NCBI RefSeq assembly: GCF_002138415.1
Contig: NZ_CP015612.1
Location: forward strand, 3,264,001 to 3,328,000
Source: Stenotrophomonas maltophilia
Lineage (GTDB): Bacteria; Pseudomonadota; Gammaproteobacteria; Xanthomonadales; Xanthomonadaceae
Direction of reading: 5' to 3'
DNA length: 64,000 nt
Shown here: piece by piece, positions 14,927-22,809 of the stretch
How the letters are laid out: each line of letters opens with the position of its first letter
Numbering within the stretch: the first letter of the stretch is position 1
Position numbers and translations under genes: made by a program
Notes under the pieces: model-generated
The model's input: only the letters and a program-made list of their open reading frames with translations
The model's database searches: none
Told to the model about the DNA's origin: nothing

Positions 14927-16633
14927 ATGCGCCGTTCCGTCTCCCTGTTGGCCGCCTGCGCCACCACCCTGCTGCTGGGCGCCTGCGCCAGCACCGCCCC
15001 CGCATCCGCCCCGGCCGGCCTGAAGGTCGCCGTCGATCCCGTCGTCCATCCGGCCGGCGAGACCCCGCAGTGGTGGTACCGCAGTGGCGCCGCCCAGGCC
15101 GCCGCCAACGGCGCGATGTCCGGCAAGGCCAAGAACGTCATCCTGTTCCTCGGTGACGGCATGAGCCTGACCACCGTGGCGGCCTCGCGCATCTACGAAG
15201 GCCAGCAGAAGGGCGGCTCGGGTGAGGAGAACCTGCTGTCCTGGGAGCGCTTCCCGGCCACGGCGTTCAGCAAGACCTACAACACCGATTCGCAGACCCC
15301 GGATTCGGCCGGCACCATGACCGCCATCACCACCGGCGTGAAGACCCACATGGGCGCGATCGGCGTCAGCGCCGGCAGCCGCACCGACTGCGCCGACAGC
15401 CTGTCCAAGGGCCTGCTGACCTGGCTGCAACTGGCCGACAGCGCCGGCCTGGCCACCGGTGTGGTGTCCACCGCACGCCTGACCCATGCCACCCCGGCCG
15501 CCACCTACGCGCACTCGCCCGAGCGCAACTGGGAAAACGACACCGACCTGACTGAAGCCGCCAAGGCGGCCGGCTGCAAGGACATCGCCCAGCAGCTGCT
15601 GTCGACCTCGCGCTATGGCCGTGGCCCGCTGGTCGCCCTCGGCGGCGGTCGCGGTGAATTCACCACGGTGGAAGAGCGCGACCCGGAATACGACGACAAG
15701 GTCGGCCAGCGCCTGGATGGCCGCAGCCTGGTGCAGGAATGGCAGCAGGCGCACCCGCAGGGTGCCTACGTGTGGAACAGCAAGCAGCTGGCCGCCGCCG
15801 CCAACGCGCCGGCCATCCTTGGCCTGTTCGAGCCGGACCACATGCGCTACGAGTACGAGCGCCCGCAGGACCCGGGCGGTGAGCCGAGCCTGGCCGAACT
15901 GACGGCTGCAGCCATCAAGAATCTGGCCAAGCACCAGGAAGGCTACGTGCTGATGATCGAAGGCGCGCGCATCGACCACGCCAACCACAGCGGCAACGCC
16001 TACCGTGCCCTGACCGAGACCGTGGCCCTGTCCGACGCGGTGCGCGTGGCCAATGAACTGACCTCGGCCGACGACACCCTGATCATCGTCACCGCCGATC
16101 ACTCGCACACGCTGAACTTCGTCGGCTACCCGGCACGCGGCAACCCGATCCTGGGCAAGGTGAAGGACAAGGGCGGCGAAGACGGCGCCGGCAAGCTGGA
16201 CTATGCACTGGACGGCAGCGGCCAGCCGTACACCACGCTGAGCTACGCCAACGGCCCGGGCCATACCGGCAGCAGCAACCAGCAGCCGGCCGGTCCGAAG
16301 CGCTACCCGCACAACCCGAGCAGCTTCGAACCGGCCAACGGTCGCCCGAACCTGCGCGAGATCGACACCGAGCATCCGGACTACATGCAGGAAGCACTGG
16401 TGCCGATGAAGTCCGAGTCGCATGGCGGCGAAGACGTCGGTATCTGGGCACGCGGCCCGGGCAGCAAGGCGATCCGCGGCACGCTGGAACAGAACGCGAT
16501 CTACCACATGATCGTGCAGGCCACCCCGGCCCTGCGCGAGCGCCTGTGCCAGGCCGGCACCTGCGATGACAAGGGCGTGCCGGTGCAGCTGCCGGCACCG
16601 ACGGCCTTCGAACGCAAGGCCGAAGCCAAGTGA
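14927..16633 (+). CDS. Alkaline phosphatase, lipoprotein
   Basis: Periplasmic phosphomonoesterase of 568 aa of the PhoA-type alkaline phosphatase superfamily. A lipobox (LLGAC) at the end of the signal suggests lipid anchoring. The metal-binding LFLGDGMS, the nucleophile serine in DSAGTMTAITTG, the metal ligands in EGARIDHANHSGNAYRAL and TADHSHT, and a late histidine in SESHGGEDV are all present. It is longer than E. coli PhoA. It would release phosphate from organic esters. No clear Pho box was found in its 154-bp upstream spacer. The WG-repeat gene follows with a 4-nt overlap. Confidence 0.92.
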   Translation: MRRSVSLLAACATTLLLGACASTAPASAPAGLKVAVDPVVHPAGETPQWWYRSGAAQAAANGAMSGKAKNVILFLGDGMSLTTVAASRIYEGQQKGGSGEENLLSWERFPATAFSKTYNTDSQTPDSAGTMTAITTGVKTHMGAIGVSAGSRTDCADSLSKGLLTWLQLADSAGLATGVVSTARLTHATPAATYAHSPERNWENDTDLTEAAKAAGCKDIAQQLLSTSRYGRGPLVALGGGRGEFTTVEERDPEYDDKVGQRLDGRSLVQEWQQAHPQGAYVWNSKQLAAAANAPAILGLFEPDHMRYEYERPQDPGGEPSLAELTAAAIKNLAKHQEGYVLMIEGARIDHANHSGNAYRALTETVALSDAVRVANELTSADDTLIIVTADHSHTLNFVGYPARGNPILGKVKDKGGEDGAGKLDYALDGSGQPYTTLSYANGPGHTGSSNQQPAGPKRYPHNPSSFEPANGRPNLREIDTEHPDYMQEALVPMKSESHGGEDVGIWARGPGSKAIRGTLEQNAIYHMIVQATPALRERLCQAGTCDDKGVPVQLPAPTAFERKAEAK

Positions 16634-17175
16634 TCACACGGCAGGCCCGCCCTGCCCCCGCCAGCGGCCGCTTCGCGCGGTCGCTGGTCCTGCTTGGCGT
16701 GCTGGTCAGTGCCAATGCAGCGGCACAGGCACCGGCGTGCAAGCTGCTGACCGACGAACACGGGTTGTGGCCGCTGCCCAACTGCGAAGTGGTCGATCAC
16801 CGGCCGAAGATCAGTGCCGACACCTTGAAGGACCTGAATTACGACGACCATGGCCTGGCCGTGGTGTACGCCGACCAGGGCTTCCACTACGTCAACCGCA
16901 AGGGCCGCAGCCTGCCGGTACTGACCTGGGACAACGGTCCGGAAACACCGCAGGAAGGCCTGCTGCGCGCCCGTGTCGGCAACCGCGTCGGCTACTTCGA
17001 CCTGAAGTTCCGCCAGGTGGTACCCGGCACCTTCGATTTCGGGTGGCCGTTCCAGGATGGCGTGGCCGAGGTCTGCAACGGCTGCCGGCGCGGCACGCCG
17101 GATGCCGATGGCCACACGCCGATGGAAGGCGGAGAGCGGTTCCGCATCGACCGCTCTGGCCGTCGGGTGAAGTAG
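16630..17175 (+). CDS. WG-repeat-containing exported protein
   Basis: Protein of 181 aa with a signal peptide (about residues 14-32) and repeats of the WG type, such as GLAVVYADQGFHYVNRKGRS and RVGNRVGYFDLKFRQVVPG. It has three cysteines after the signal plus a CNGC pair, so disulfides in the periplasm are possible. Function unknown. The GTG start overlaps the TGA of the alkaline phosphatase gene, so translation is probably coupled. This suggests an accessory or inhibitor role for the phosphatase, which is only inference from position. Confidence 0.75.
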   Translation: MITRQARPAPASGRFARSLVLLGVLVSANAAAQAPACKLLTDEHGLWPLPNCEVVDHRPKISADTLKDLNYDDHGLAVVYADQGFHYVNRKGRSLPVLTWDNGPETPQEGLLRARVGNRVGYFDLKFRQVVPGTFDFGWPFQDGVAEVCNGCRRGTPDADGHTPMEGGERFRIDRSGRRVK

Positions 17176-17183
17176 GTTTTTCG

Positions 17184-17384
17184 GCAGGGCTGCGCCCTGC
17201 ACCTGCCGAAGCCGAAGCCAAATCGAGATCAAAAGCGGCTCTGGTTTTCTGTGAGTTGGGCGGGGCGGTGTGGGTGGTCAGGACACGCCGTAAACCCGTC
17301 CATGGGGGCTCGATGGCGCCATCCATGGCGCCAACGGTCCTGCCCACCCACACCGCCCCACCCCCGACAGATTTCCGGTGACGG
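17184..17384 (+). repeat. Composite long-hairpin element, copy 1
   Basis: It starts with the palindrome GCAGGGCTGCGCCCTGC (17184-17200) and a spacer ending CTGGTTTTCTGTGAGTTGG. The main stem has arms of 23 nt (17262-17284 and 17337-17359) with one mismatch, enclosing a 52-nt loop. Inside the loop TGGCGCCAT and ATGGCGCCA form a 9-bp inner stem around CC. The right border is CGACAGATTTCCGG. The arms differ in sequence from copies 2 and 3 yet still pair. Confidence 0.75.
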
Positions 17385-17438
17385 TTGGACCATCCACGCC
17401 ATGCGTGGATCAGATCTGTCAGATATCGAATTGAATCC

Positions 17439-17479
17439 GGGGTCAGATCCGTTTTCCGCAGGAAAACGGATCTGACCCC
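17439..17479. repeat. Perfect 19-bp palindrome, GGGGTCAGATCC type
   Basis: The arms GGGGTCAGATCCGTTTTCC (17439-17457) and its exact complement (17461-17479) surround a GCA loop. The same GGGGTCAG head is found in the palindrome interrupted by the insertion sequence at 60093-61440, so it is an interspersed repeat. A degenerate REP lies just upstream (about 17391-17413). With copies 1 and 2 of the composite element it fills the 546-bp gene-free gap before tilS. Confidence 0.75.
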
Positions 17480-17493
17480 ATCAACATGCCCAA

Positions 17494-17698
17494 CAGCTCG
17501 CAGGAAACTGTCGAAGGCGGGGTGGGTCCGGTTGCGGGAGTGTCCGCGGCATGGATGCCGCGGCCAAGCCCCCATGGACGGGTTAACGGCGTCTCCCGCA
17601 ACCGGACCCACCCCGCCAACCCTCAGGAAACCAGCTGTTGCTGTTGCTTCGGCCGTTGCCGTTGCTTGCGCGTCTGCGGGTGCAGGGCGCAGCCCTGC
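17494..17698 (-). repeat. Composite long-hairpin element, copy 2
   Basis: Inverted relative to copy 1. The arms are 25 nt and perfectly complementary (17516-17540 and 17593-17617), with the G-rich arm containing GGCGGGGTGGGTCCGG. The loop is again 52 nt. CCGCGGCAT/ATGCCGCGG forms a 9-bp inner stem around two bases. The flank has GTTGCTGTTGC and GTTGCCGTTGC, then the border palindrome GCAGGGCGCAGCCCTGC (17682-17698). tilS starts 24 nt later. Confidence 0.75.
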
Positions 17699-17721
17699 CG
17701 ACCAACCCTATACTTGCCGCC

Positions 17722-19008
17722 GTGACTGCCTTCCCTGCCCTTGTTCCGCTGGATGCGCCGCTGCTGGTGGGCTACAGCGGTGGTATCGACTCCACCGTGC
17801 TGCTGCACTGGCTGTGGCGCTGCGCCCAGGCCTCCGGCACGGCGCTGCGCGCGGTGCACGTGCACCACGGCTTGCAGCCCGATGCGGATGACTGGGTGCT
17901 GCACTGCCAGCAGCAATGCGAGGCCTGGGGCATCGAACTGGCCGTGCATCGCGTGCAGGTCGACAACCGCGCGGGCCTCGGCCTTGAAGGCGCGGCGCGG
18001 CAGGCACGACGCGCCGCGTTCGCGGCGGAACTGCGCGACGGCGAAACGCTGGCACTGGCGCAGCACCTGGACGACCAGGCCGAGACCTTCCTGCTGCGCG
18101 CCCTGCGCGCGTCCGGCGTTGATGGCCTGGCGGCGATGTCCACCCACAGCCGCCTTGGCGAACATCCCTTGTGGCGCCCGCTGCTGGCGGTACCGCGCAG
18201 TGCGCTGATCGACCATGCCCACCAACATGCGCTGCACTGGATCGAAGACCCCAGCAATGGCGACGACCAGGCGGATCGCAACTTCCTGCGCCTGCAGGTG
18301 CTGCCATTGCTGCGCCAACGCTGGCCGCATGCCGCTGCGGCGCTGGCGGGCAGCGCAATGCACTGCGGGCAGACCCGCGAACTGCTCGATGAGGAAGACG
18401 CCGAGCTGATCGCACACCTGGAAGTCGCCCCACGCGTGCTGTCGCTGCAGCTGCTGCGCCAGGTCTCACCGGGCCGTGCCGCACGCGTGCTGCGTGCCTG
18501 GGTGGCCGGCCACGGTGCGGCGCCGCTGCCGGCCACGGTGCTGCAGCAGGCACTGCACGAGCTGCTGCCGGCCGACAACGATCGTCAGGCCCGTGTGAGC
18601 TGGCACGATCACGCGATCCAGCAGTGGCGCGACCACGCCTACCTGCTGCCGGCCCAGCTGCCTGCGCTTCCCCTCCAGTGGCAGGTCGAATGGGATGGAC
18701 GCGCACCGCTGCCGCTGCCCGATGGCGGACAGCTGCGCCTGCAGGGCACCCCGGCCTTCGAACGCCCGCTGCAGGTCCGTGCACGCGTGGGCGGTGAGCG
18801 CATTCTGCTGCCCGGTCGCCAGCATTCGCATGCGCTGAAAGACTGCCTGCAACGCGAACACCTCGCCCCCTGGCGACGCGCGCAGCTGCCGCTGATCTTT
18901 GATGGCCCGCAATTGCTGGCCGCCGCCGACGTGGTCATCGCGGCCCCTCTGCACGCCTGGTTGCAGGCCCATGATGCTCAGCTGCAGTGGCGTCCCGGCG
19001 GCTGGTGA
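17722..19008 (+). CDS. tilS: tRNA(Ile) lysidine synthetase
   Basis: Cytoplasmic enzyme of 428 aa that converts C34 of tRNA-Ile(CAU) to lysidine using ATP and lysine, which is essential for AUA decoding. The PP-loop SGGIDS lies at residues 19-24. HVHHGL and LALAQHLDDQAETFLLR are further N-terminal domain motifs. The C-terminal substrate-binding domains span about 200-428. The GTG at 17722 gives the usual distance to the PP-loop; longer forms would read into the repeat element. xseB starts 36 nt downstream. Confidence 0.95.
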   Translation: MTAFPALVPLDAPLLVGYSGGIDSTVLLHWLWRCAQASGTALRAVHVHHGLQPDADDWVLHCQQQCEAWGIELAVHRVQVDNRAGLGLEGAARQARRAAFAAELRDGETLALAQHLDDQAETFLLRALRASGVDGLAAMSTHSRLGEHPLWRPLLAVPRSALIDHAHQHALHWIEDPSNGDDQADRNFLRLQVLPLLRQRWPHAAAALAGSAMHCGQTRELLDEEDAELIAHLEVAPRVLSLQLLRQVSPGRAARVLRAWVAGHGAAPLPATVLQQALHELLPADNDRQARVSWHDHAIQQWRDHAYLLPAQLPALPLQWQVEWDGRAPLPLPDGGQLRLQGTPAFERPLQVRARVGGERILLPGRQHSHALKDCLQREHLAPWRRAQLPLIFDGPQLLAAADVVIAAPLHAWLQAHDAQLQWRPGGW

Positions 19009-19044
19009 ATTGACCCCCGCGCGCGGCCCGTCCACACTTGCCAC

Positions 19045-19305
19045 ATGGCCAAGAAGTCCCCCGAAAACGCCTCCCCGGTTGCCCAGTTCGAGCAGTCGCT
19101 CGAATCGCTGGAACAGCTGGTGGAGCAGATGGAAACCGGCGAGCTGAGCCTGGAAGCCTCGCTCAGTGCTTACGAACGTGGCGTCGGTCTGTATCGCCAG
19201 TGCCAGCAGGCGCTGGAACAGGCCGAACTGCGCGTGCGCCTGCTCAGCGATCCGGCGCAGCCGGAAGCATCCGAACCTTTCGATCCACCCAGCCATGACG
19301 GCTGA
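19045..19305 (+). CDS. xseB: Exodeoxyribonuclease VII small subunit
   Basis: Small subunit of 86 aa of exonuclease VII, which degrades single-stranded DNA with XseA in the cytoplasm. It has the characteristic helical hairpin with [20 protein letters not shown] and [20 protein letters not shown]. The length is normal for the family. It overlaps the start of ispA by 11 nt, the widely conserved xseB-ispA arrangement. The dxs gene that often follows elsewhere is absent here. Confidence 0.95.
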   Translation: MAKKSPENASPVAQFEQSLESLEQLVEQMETGELSLEASLSAYERGVGLYRQCQQALEQAELRVRLLSDPAQPEASEPFDPPSHDG

Positions 19306-20173
19306 GGTTCTGTTCGCGCGCTGGCGCGACCGTATCGAAAGCCAGCTCGACGCCGCTCTGCCCTCGCCTGCCGAAGCACCGCAGCGCCTGCACCAGGCCA
19401 TGCGCCATTCGGTGCTGGGCGGTGGCAAGCGGATGCGCCCGCTGCTGGTGTACGCCAGTGGCCACCTGTTCGGTGCGCAGCCGGAAAGCCTGGATGCGGC
19501 GGCCATGTCCGTCGAGCTCATCCACGCCTACTCGCTGGTGCATGACGACCTGCCGGCGATGGATGATGACGCGCTGCGCCGTGGCAAGCCGACCACCCAC
19601 ATCGCCTTCGACGAAGCCACCGCGATCCTCGCCGGCGACGCCCTGCAGACCCGTGCCTTCGGCCTGCTGGCCGATGCACCGGTGCCGGCCACGCTGCGCG
19701 TGGCCTGCCTGCAGACCCTGGCCCACGCCTCCGGCGCGTCCGGCATGTGCGGCGGCCAGGCGCTGGATATCGATGCCACCGGCCAGCAGCAGACGTTGGC
19801 GGCGCTGACCCGCATGCACGCGCTGAAGACGGGCGCGCTGATCCGCGCAGCGGTGCGCATGGGCGCGCTGTGCGGTCAGGCCCACGAACCGCAGCTGGCC
19901 CAGCTGGACAGCTTCGCCGATGCGCTCGGCCTGGCCTTCCAGGTACGCGACGACATCCTCGATGTCGAGGCCAGTTCCGAGCAGCTGGGCAAGACCGCCG
20001 GCAAGGACCAGGCGCAGGACAAGAGCACCTTCCCCGCCCTGCTCGGCATGGACGGCGCAAAGGCCCAGCTGCACGAGCTCGCAGCGCGCATGCAGGCGAT
20101 CCTGGCTGGATACGGCGAAGAGGCCGATGCACTGCGTGCGCTGGCGACGCTGGCGGTCGAACGCGATCATTGA
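19295..20173 (+). CDS. ispA: (2E,6E)-farnesyl diphosphate synthase
   Basis: Prenyl transferase of 292 aa that condenses IPP with DMAPP and geranyl-PP to give farnesyl-PP, the precursor of ubiquinone side chains and undecaprenyl phosphate. The first aspartate-rich motif is [10 protein letters not shown] (Asp84, Asp85, Asp90). The second is [20 protein letters not shown] is the IPP-binding stretch. The ATG at 19295 lies inside the end of xseB, so the two are translationally coupled. A bidirectional terminator follows. Confidence 0.95.
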   Translation: MTAEVLFARWRDRIESQLDAALPSPAEAPQRLHQAMRHSVLGGGKRMRPLLVYASGHLFGAQPESLDAAAMSVELIHAYSLVHDDLPAMDDDALRRGKPTTHIAFDEATAILAGDALQTRAFGLLADAPVPATLRVACLQTLAHASGASGMCGGQALDIDATGQQQTLAALTRMHALKTGALIRAAVRMGALCGQAHEPQLAQLDSFADALGLAFQVRDDILDVEASSEQLGKTAGKDQAQDKSTFPALLGMDGAKAQLHELAARMQAILAGYGEEADALRALATLAVERDH

Positions 20174-20236
20174 TCGCTGGTGGTGATGCTGCCGCGCTGC
20201 GCGCTCGCCGGGCATGGCCCGGCGCTACCGTCAAGC

Positions 20237-20264
20237 AAAAACGCCCGGCAATGCCGGGCGTTTT
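20237..20264. terminator. Bidirectional terminator between convergent genes
   Basis: AAAACGCCCGGC and GCCGGGCGTTTT pair around a short loop. It has A- and T-runs on both sides, so it can serve ispA on the plus strand and the DUF4870 gene on the minus strand. Confidence 0.85.
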
Positions 20265-20285
20265 CAGTTCCGCATGCAGCTGGTT

Positions 20286-20657
20286 TTACTTGACCAGGCG
20301 CAGCGCGAACGGGTAGCGGTACGCTTCGCCGTTGTTGGCCTTGACCGCTGCAATGATGCAGAACACCAAGTTCAGGATGCCGACGATCGGGGCCAGGATG
20401 CCGCCGATGATCACGATGGTCAGCACGATGCAGATCAGCATCGCGATGGTGATGGTGATCTGGAAGTTCAGCGCTTCCTTGGCCTGGTCGGTCACGAAAG
20501 CCTTGCTGGCGTCGTCCTTGTTGATCAACCAGATGATCAGCGGACCGATGAACCAGGTGAAAATGCCCAGCAGGTGCGCAGCCAGCGCCATGGTGCGCTG
20601 GTCGGCCGGGGCCTCGGTGGTGGCCGGCGGCGGCGGGACGTTATCGAATTCGCTCAC
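20286..20657 (-). CDS. DUF4870 domain-containing membrane protein
   Basis: Small membrane protein of 123 aa with three to four hydrophobic segments (about residues 25-45, 60-85 and 88-110). The DUF4870/Tic20-like pattern reads MALAAHLLGIFTWFIGPLII, then DDASKAFVTDQAKEALNFQI. The N-terminus is proline-rich (PPPPATTEAP). The GTG at 20657 is chosen because AAGGAG lies 7 nt before it. Function unknown. It stands alone and converges with ispA. Confidence 0.85.
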   Translation of the reverse strand: MSEFDNVPPPPATTEAPADQRTMALAAHLLGIFTWFIGPLIIWLINKDDASKAFVTDQAKEALNFQITITIAMLICIVLTIVIIGGILAPIVGILNLVFCIIAAVKANNGEAYRYPFALRLVK

Positions 20658-20744
20658 GACAAAACTCCTTTTCATTGGGTGGTCTTGACCAACCAGCACC
20701 CAGCTGGTTGCGTCAGGCGGGCATAGCTTACGCCATCAATACCA

Positions 20745-22112
20745 TCAATCATTACCGGCGATGGTCATCCGCCCCAGCAGGATCGAGCCGGTCCGGATGT
20801 GCGAGCGCGGGTCGACGTCACTGCCGACCGCCTCGATGCTGCTGAACATCTCGCGCAGGTTACCGGCGATGGTGATGCCATCCACCGGGTACTGGATCTC
20901 GCCGTTCTCGACGCGGAAGCCACCGGCACCGCGCGAGTAGTCGCCGGTCACCCCGTTCACGCCCTGCCCCATCAGCTCGGTCACCAGCAGGCCATCGCCC
21001 ATCTGCCGCGCGATCTCCTGCAGGGAGCCCGCGTTGGCGGCCAGCTGCAGGTTGTGCACGCCGCCCGCATTGGCGGTGGTCTGCAGGCCCAGCTTGCGTG
21101 CCGAATAGCTGCCCAGTACGTAGCGCTGCAGCACACCGTCACGGACCAGTGCCGAAGCACGGGTGCCCACGCCGTCACCGTCGAAGGCGGCCGAGCGCAG
21201 GCCGCGGCGCAGGTGCGGCAGTTCCTCGATCTGCATCCAGTCCGGGAACAGCTGCTGGCCAACGCTGTCCAGCAGGAAGCTGGCCTGGCGGTACAGGGCA
21301 CCGCCGGACACCGCCGACAGCAGGTGACCGACCAGGCTGCGCGCCACTTCCGGGGCGAACAGCACCGGCATGCTGCCGGTGGCCATCGAACGCGGCTGCA
21401 GGCGGGCGACGGTGCGCTCGGCGGCACGACGACCGACCAGGCCCACCTCCTCCAGATCCTCACGGGCCAACGCGCTGGTGTACCAGCCATCGCGCTGCAT
21501 GCCATCACCCTGGCCGGCAATCAGCGCACAGCCCACCGAATGATGGGTGCCACGCTCACGGCCGAAAAAGCCATGCGAATTGGCGTACACCGACAGGCTC
21601 TGCATGCTCGACACCGAGGCGCCGTCGGAATTGCGGATCTGCGCATCGGCCTCGCGGCCGGCGTTTTCACAGGCCAGGGCGATGTCCACCGCCTCGTCGG
21701 CCTGCAGCGCCCAAGGGTGCCAGCTGTCCAGGTCGGGGAAGTCGGTCGCCATCAGCGCCGCCTCGGCCAGGCCGGCGGCCGGGTCGTCCTCGGTATGGCG
21801 GGCAATCGCGCAGGCTTGCTCGACCGTGGCGGCAAGGCTGGCCTCGTTCAGGTCGCCGGTGCTGGCGCTGCCCTTGCGTTGGCCAAAATAGACGGTGACG
21901 GCAATACCGCGGTCGCGGGTGGACTGCACGGTCTCAACCTCGCCAAGGCGGACATTGACCTCCAGGCCACGGTCCTCGCTGCAGCTGACCTCGGCCTGGC
22001 TGGCGCCCAGCGCACGGGCACGGTCGAGCAGCTGCTGGGAGAGGTCGGCCAGCCGTTCCAGCCGGGCCGGGCTGTCGTCGCCGACGGCCACTTCAGGGGC
22101 GATCACGTTCAA
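20745..22112 (-). CDS. pmbA: Metalloprotease PmbA (TldE)
   Basis: Protein of 455 aa that forms a heterodimer with TldD. The pair degrades unfolded peptides and, in E. coli, processes microcin B17 and CcdA. PmbA lacks the zinc motif and supports the TldD subunit. N-terminal ALGASQAEVSCSEDRGLEVN and C-terminal GVTGDYSRGAGGFRVENGEI are characteristic. The start appears to be TTG at 22112, which has AGGA 8 nt upstream; a GTG 6 nt later is an alternative. It is divergent from darP, with tldD beyond it on the same strand. Confidence 0.93.
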   Translation of the reverse strand: MNVIAPEVAVGDDSPARLERLADLSQQLLDRARALGASQAEVSCSEDRGLEVNVRLGEVETVQSTRDRGIAVTVYFGQRKGSASTGDLNEASLAATVEQACAIARHTEDDPAAGLAEAALMATDFPDLDSWHPWALQADEAVDIALACENAGREADAQIRNSDGASVSSMQSLSVYANSHGFFGRERGTHHSVGCALIAGQGDGMQRDGWYTSALAREDLEEVGLVGRRAAERTVARLQPRSMATGSMPVLFAPEVARSLVGHLLSAVSGGALYRQASFLLDSVGQQLFPDWMQIEELPHLRRGLRSAAFDGDGVGTRASALVRDGVLQRYVLGSYSARKLGLQTTANAGGVHNLQLAANAGSLQEIARQMGDGLLVTELMGQGVNGVTGDYSRGAGGFRVENGEIQYPVDGITIAGNLREMFSSIEAVGSDVDPRSHIRTGSILLGRMTIAGND

Positions 22113-22134
22113 TGCTTTATCCTGTACGGGTTGG

Positions 22135-22163
22135 GCCCGGCATCACGCCGGGCGACTTTTTTT
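22135..22163 (+). terminator. Terminator-like hairpin in the darP leader
   Basis: GCCCGGC and GCCGGGC pair with a 5-nt loop and are followed by GAC and seven T. The T-run ends 17 nt before the darP start codon and downstream of the pmbA start. Any transcript reading into darP from the pmbA side would cross it. It may be an attenuator; this is inferred. Confidence 0.5.
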
Positions 22164-22180
22164 GAGATCAGGTAGGAACG

Positions 22181-22768
22181 ATGCGCGGACGCGACGAAGA
22201 AACCGGTGAATTCCACGACAAGAGCCGCAGCCAGAACCGGCGCGACGCGCTCGACGTCCTGGCCCTGGGCGAGAAGCTGGTGTCGTTGACCCCGGCCCAG
22301 CTGGCGCGCCTGCCGATTCCGGAAGACCTGCTGCCGCATATCGCCGAGTGCAAGCGCATCAGCGCCCACATCGCCCACAAGCGCCAGCTGGCGTTCCTGG
22401 CCAAGCACATGCGCCGCGAAGAAGACGCCACGCTGGATGCGATCCGCGATGCGCTGGACGCCAACAGCGAAACCGGCCGCCGCGAAGTGGCGATGATGCA
22501 CCGCGTGGAAGACTGGCGCGAGCGCCTGCTGGCCGAAGGAGACAAGGCGCTGGCCGCCCTGCTGGACGATTACCCGCAGGCCGACCGCCAGCAGCTGCGC
22601 ACGCTGGTGCGCAACGCGCAAGCCGAGAAGGCGAAGAACAAGCCGCCGCGCGCCTACCGCGAGATCTACCAGGTGCTGCGCGCGCTGATGCTGCCGGCGG
22701 CGCTGGGCCTGAAGGCCAGCGCCGAAGACGCCGACCCCATCGAGAACGACGAAGCCGACGAGGACTGA
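22181..22768 (+). CDS. darP: Ribosome biogenesis factor DarP (YjgA, DUF615)
   Basis: Cytoplasmic protein of 195 aa associated with late assembly of the 50S ribosomal subunit. The DUF615 pattern is clear: [20 protein letters not shown] near the N-terminus, [16 protein letters not shown], and the lysine-rich [15 protein letters not shown] near residue 150. The C-terminus is acidic. It lies between pmbA and tldD on the opposite strand, a neighbourhood common in gammaproteobacteria. A terminator-like hairpin with a seven-T run sits in its short leader. Confidence 0.93.
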   Translation: MRGRDEETGEFHDKSRSQNRRDALDVLALGEKLVSLTPAQLARLPIPEDLLPHIAECKRISAHIAHKRQLAFLAKHMRREEDATLDAIRDALDANSETGRREVAMMHRVEDWRERLLAEGDKALAALLDDYPQADRQQLRTLVRNAQAEKAKNKPPRAYREIYQVLRALMLPAALGLKASAEDADPIENDEADED

Positions 22769-22809
22769 GTGCCCGTCGGTCGGGGCGGTGGCGCTGGCCA
22801 TCGCCCGGC

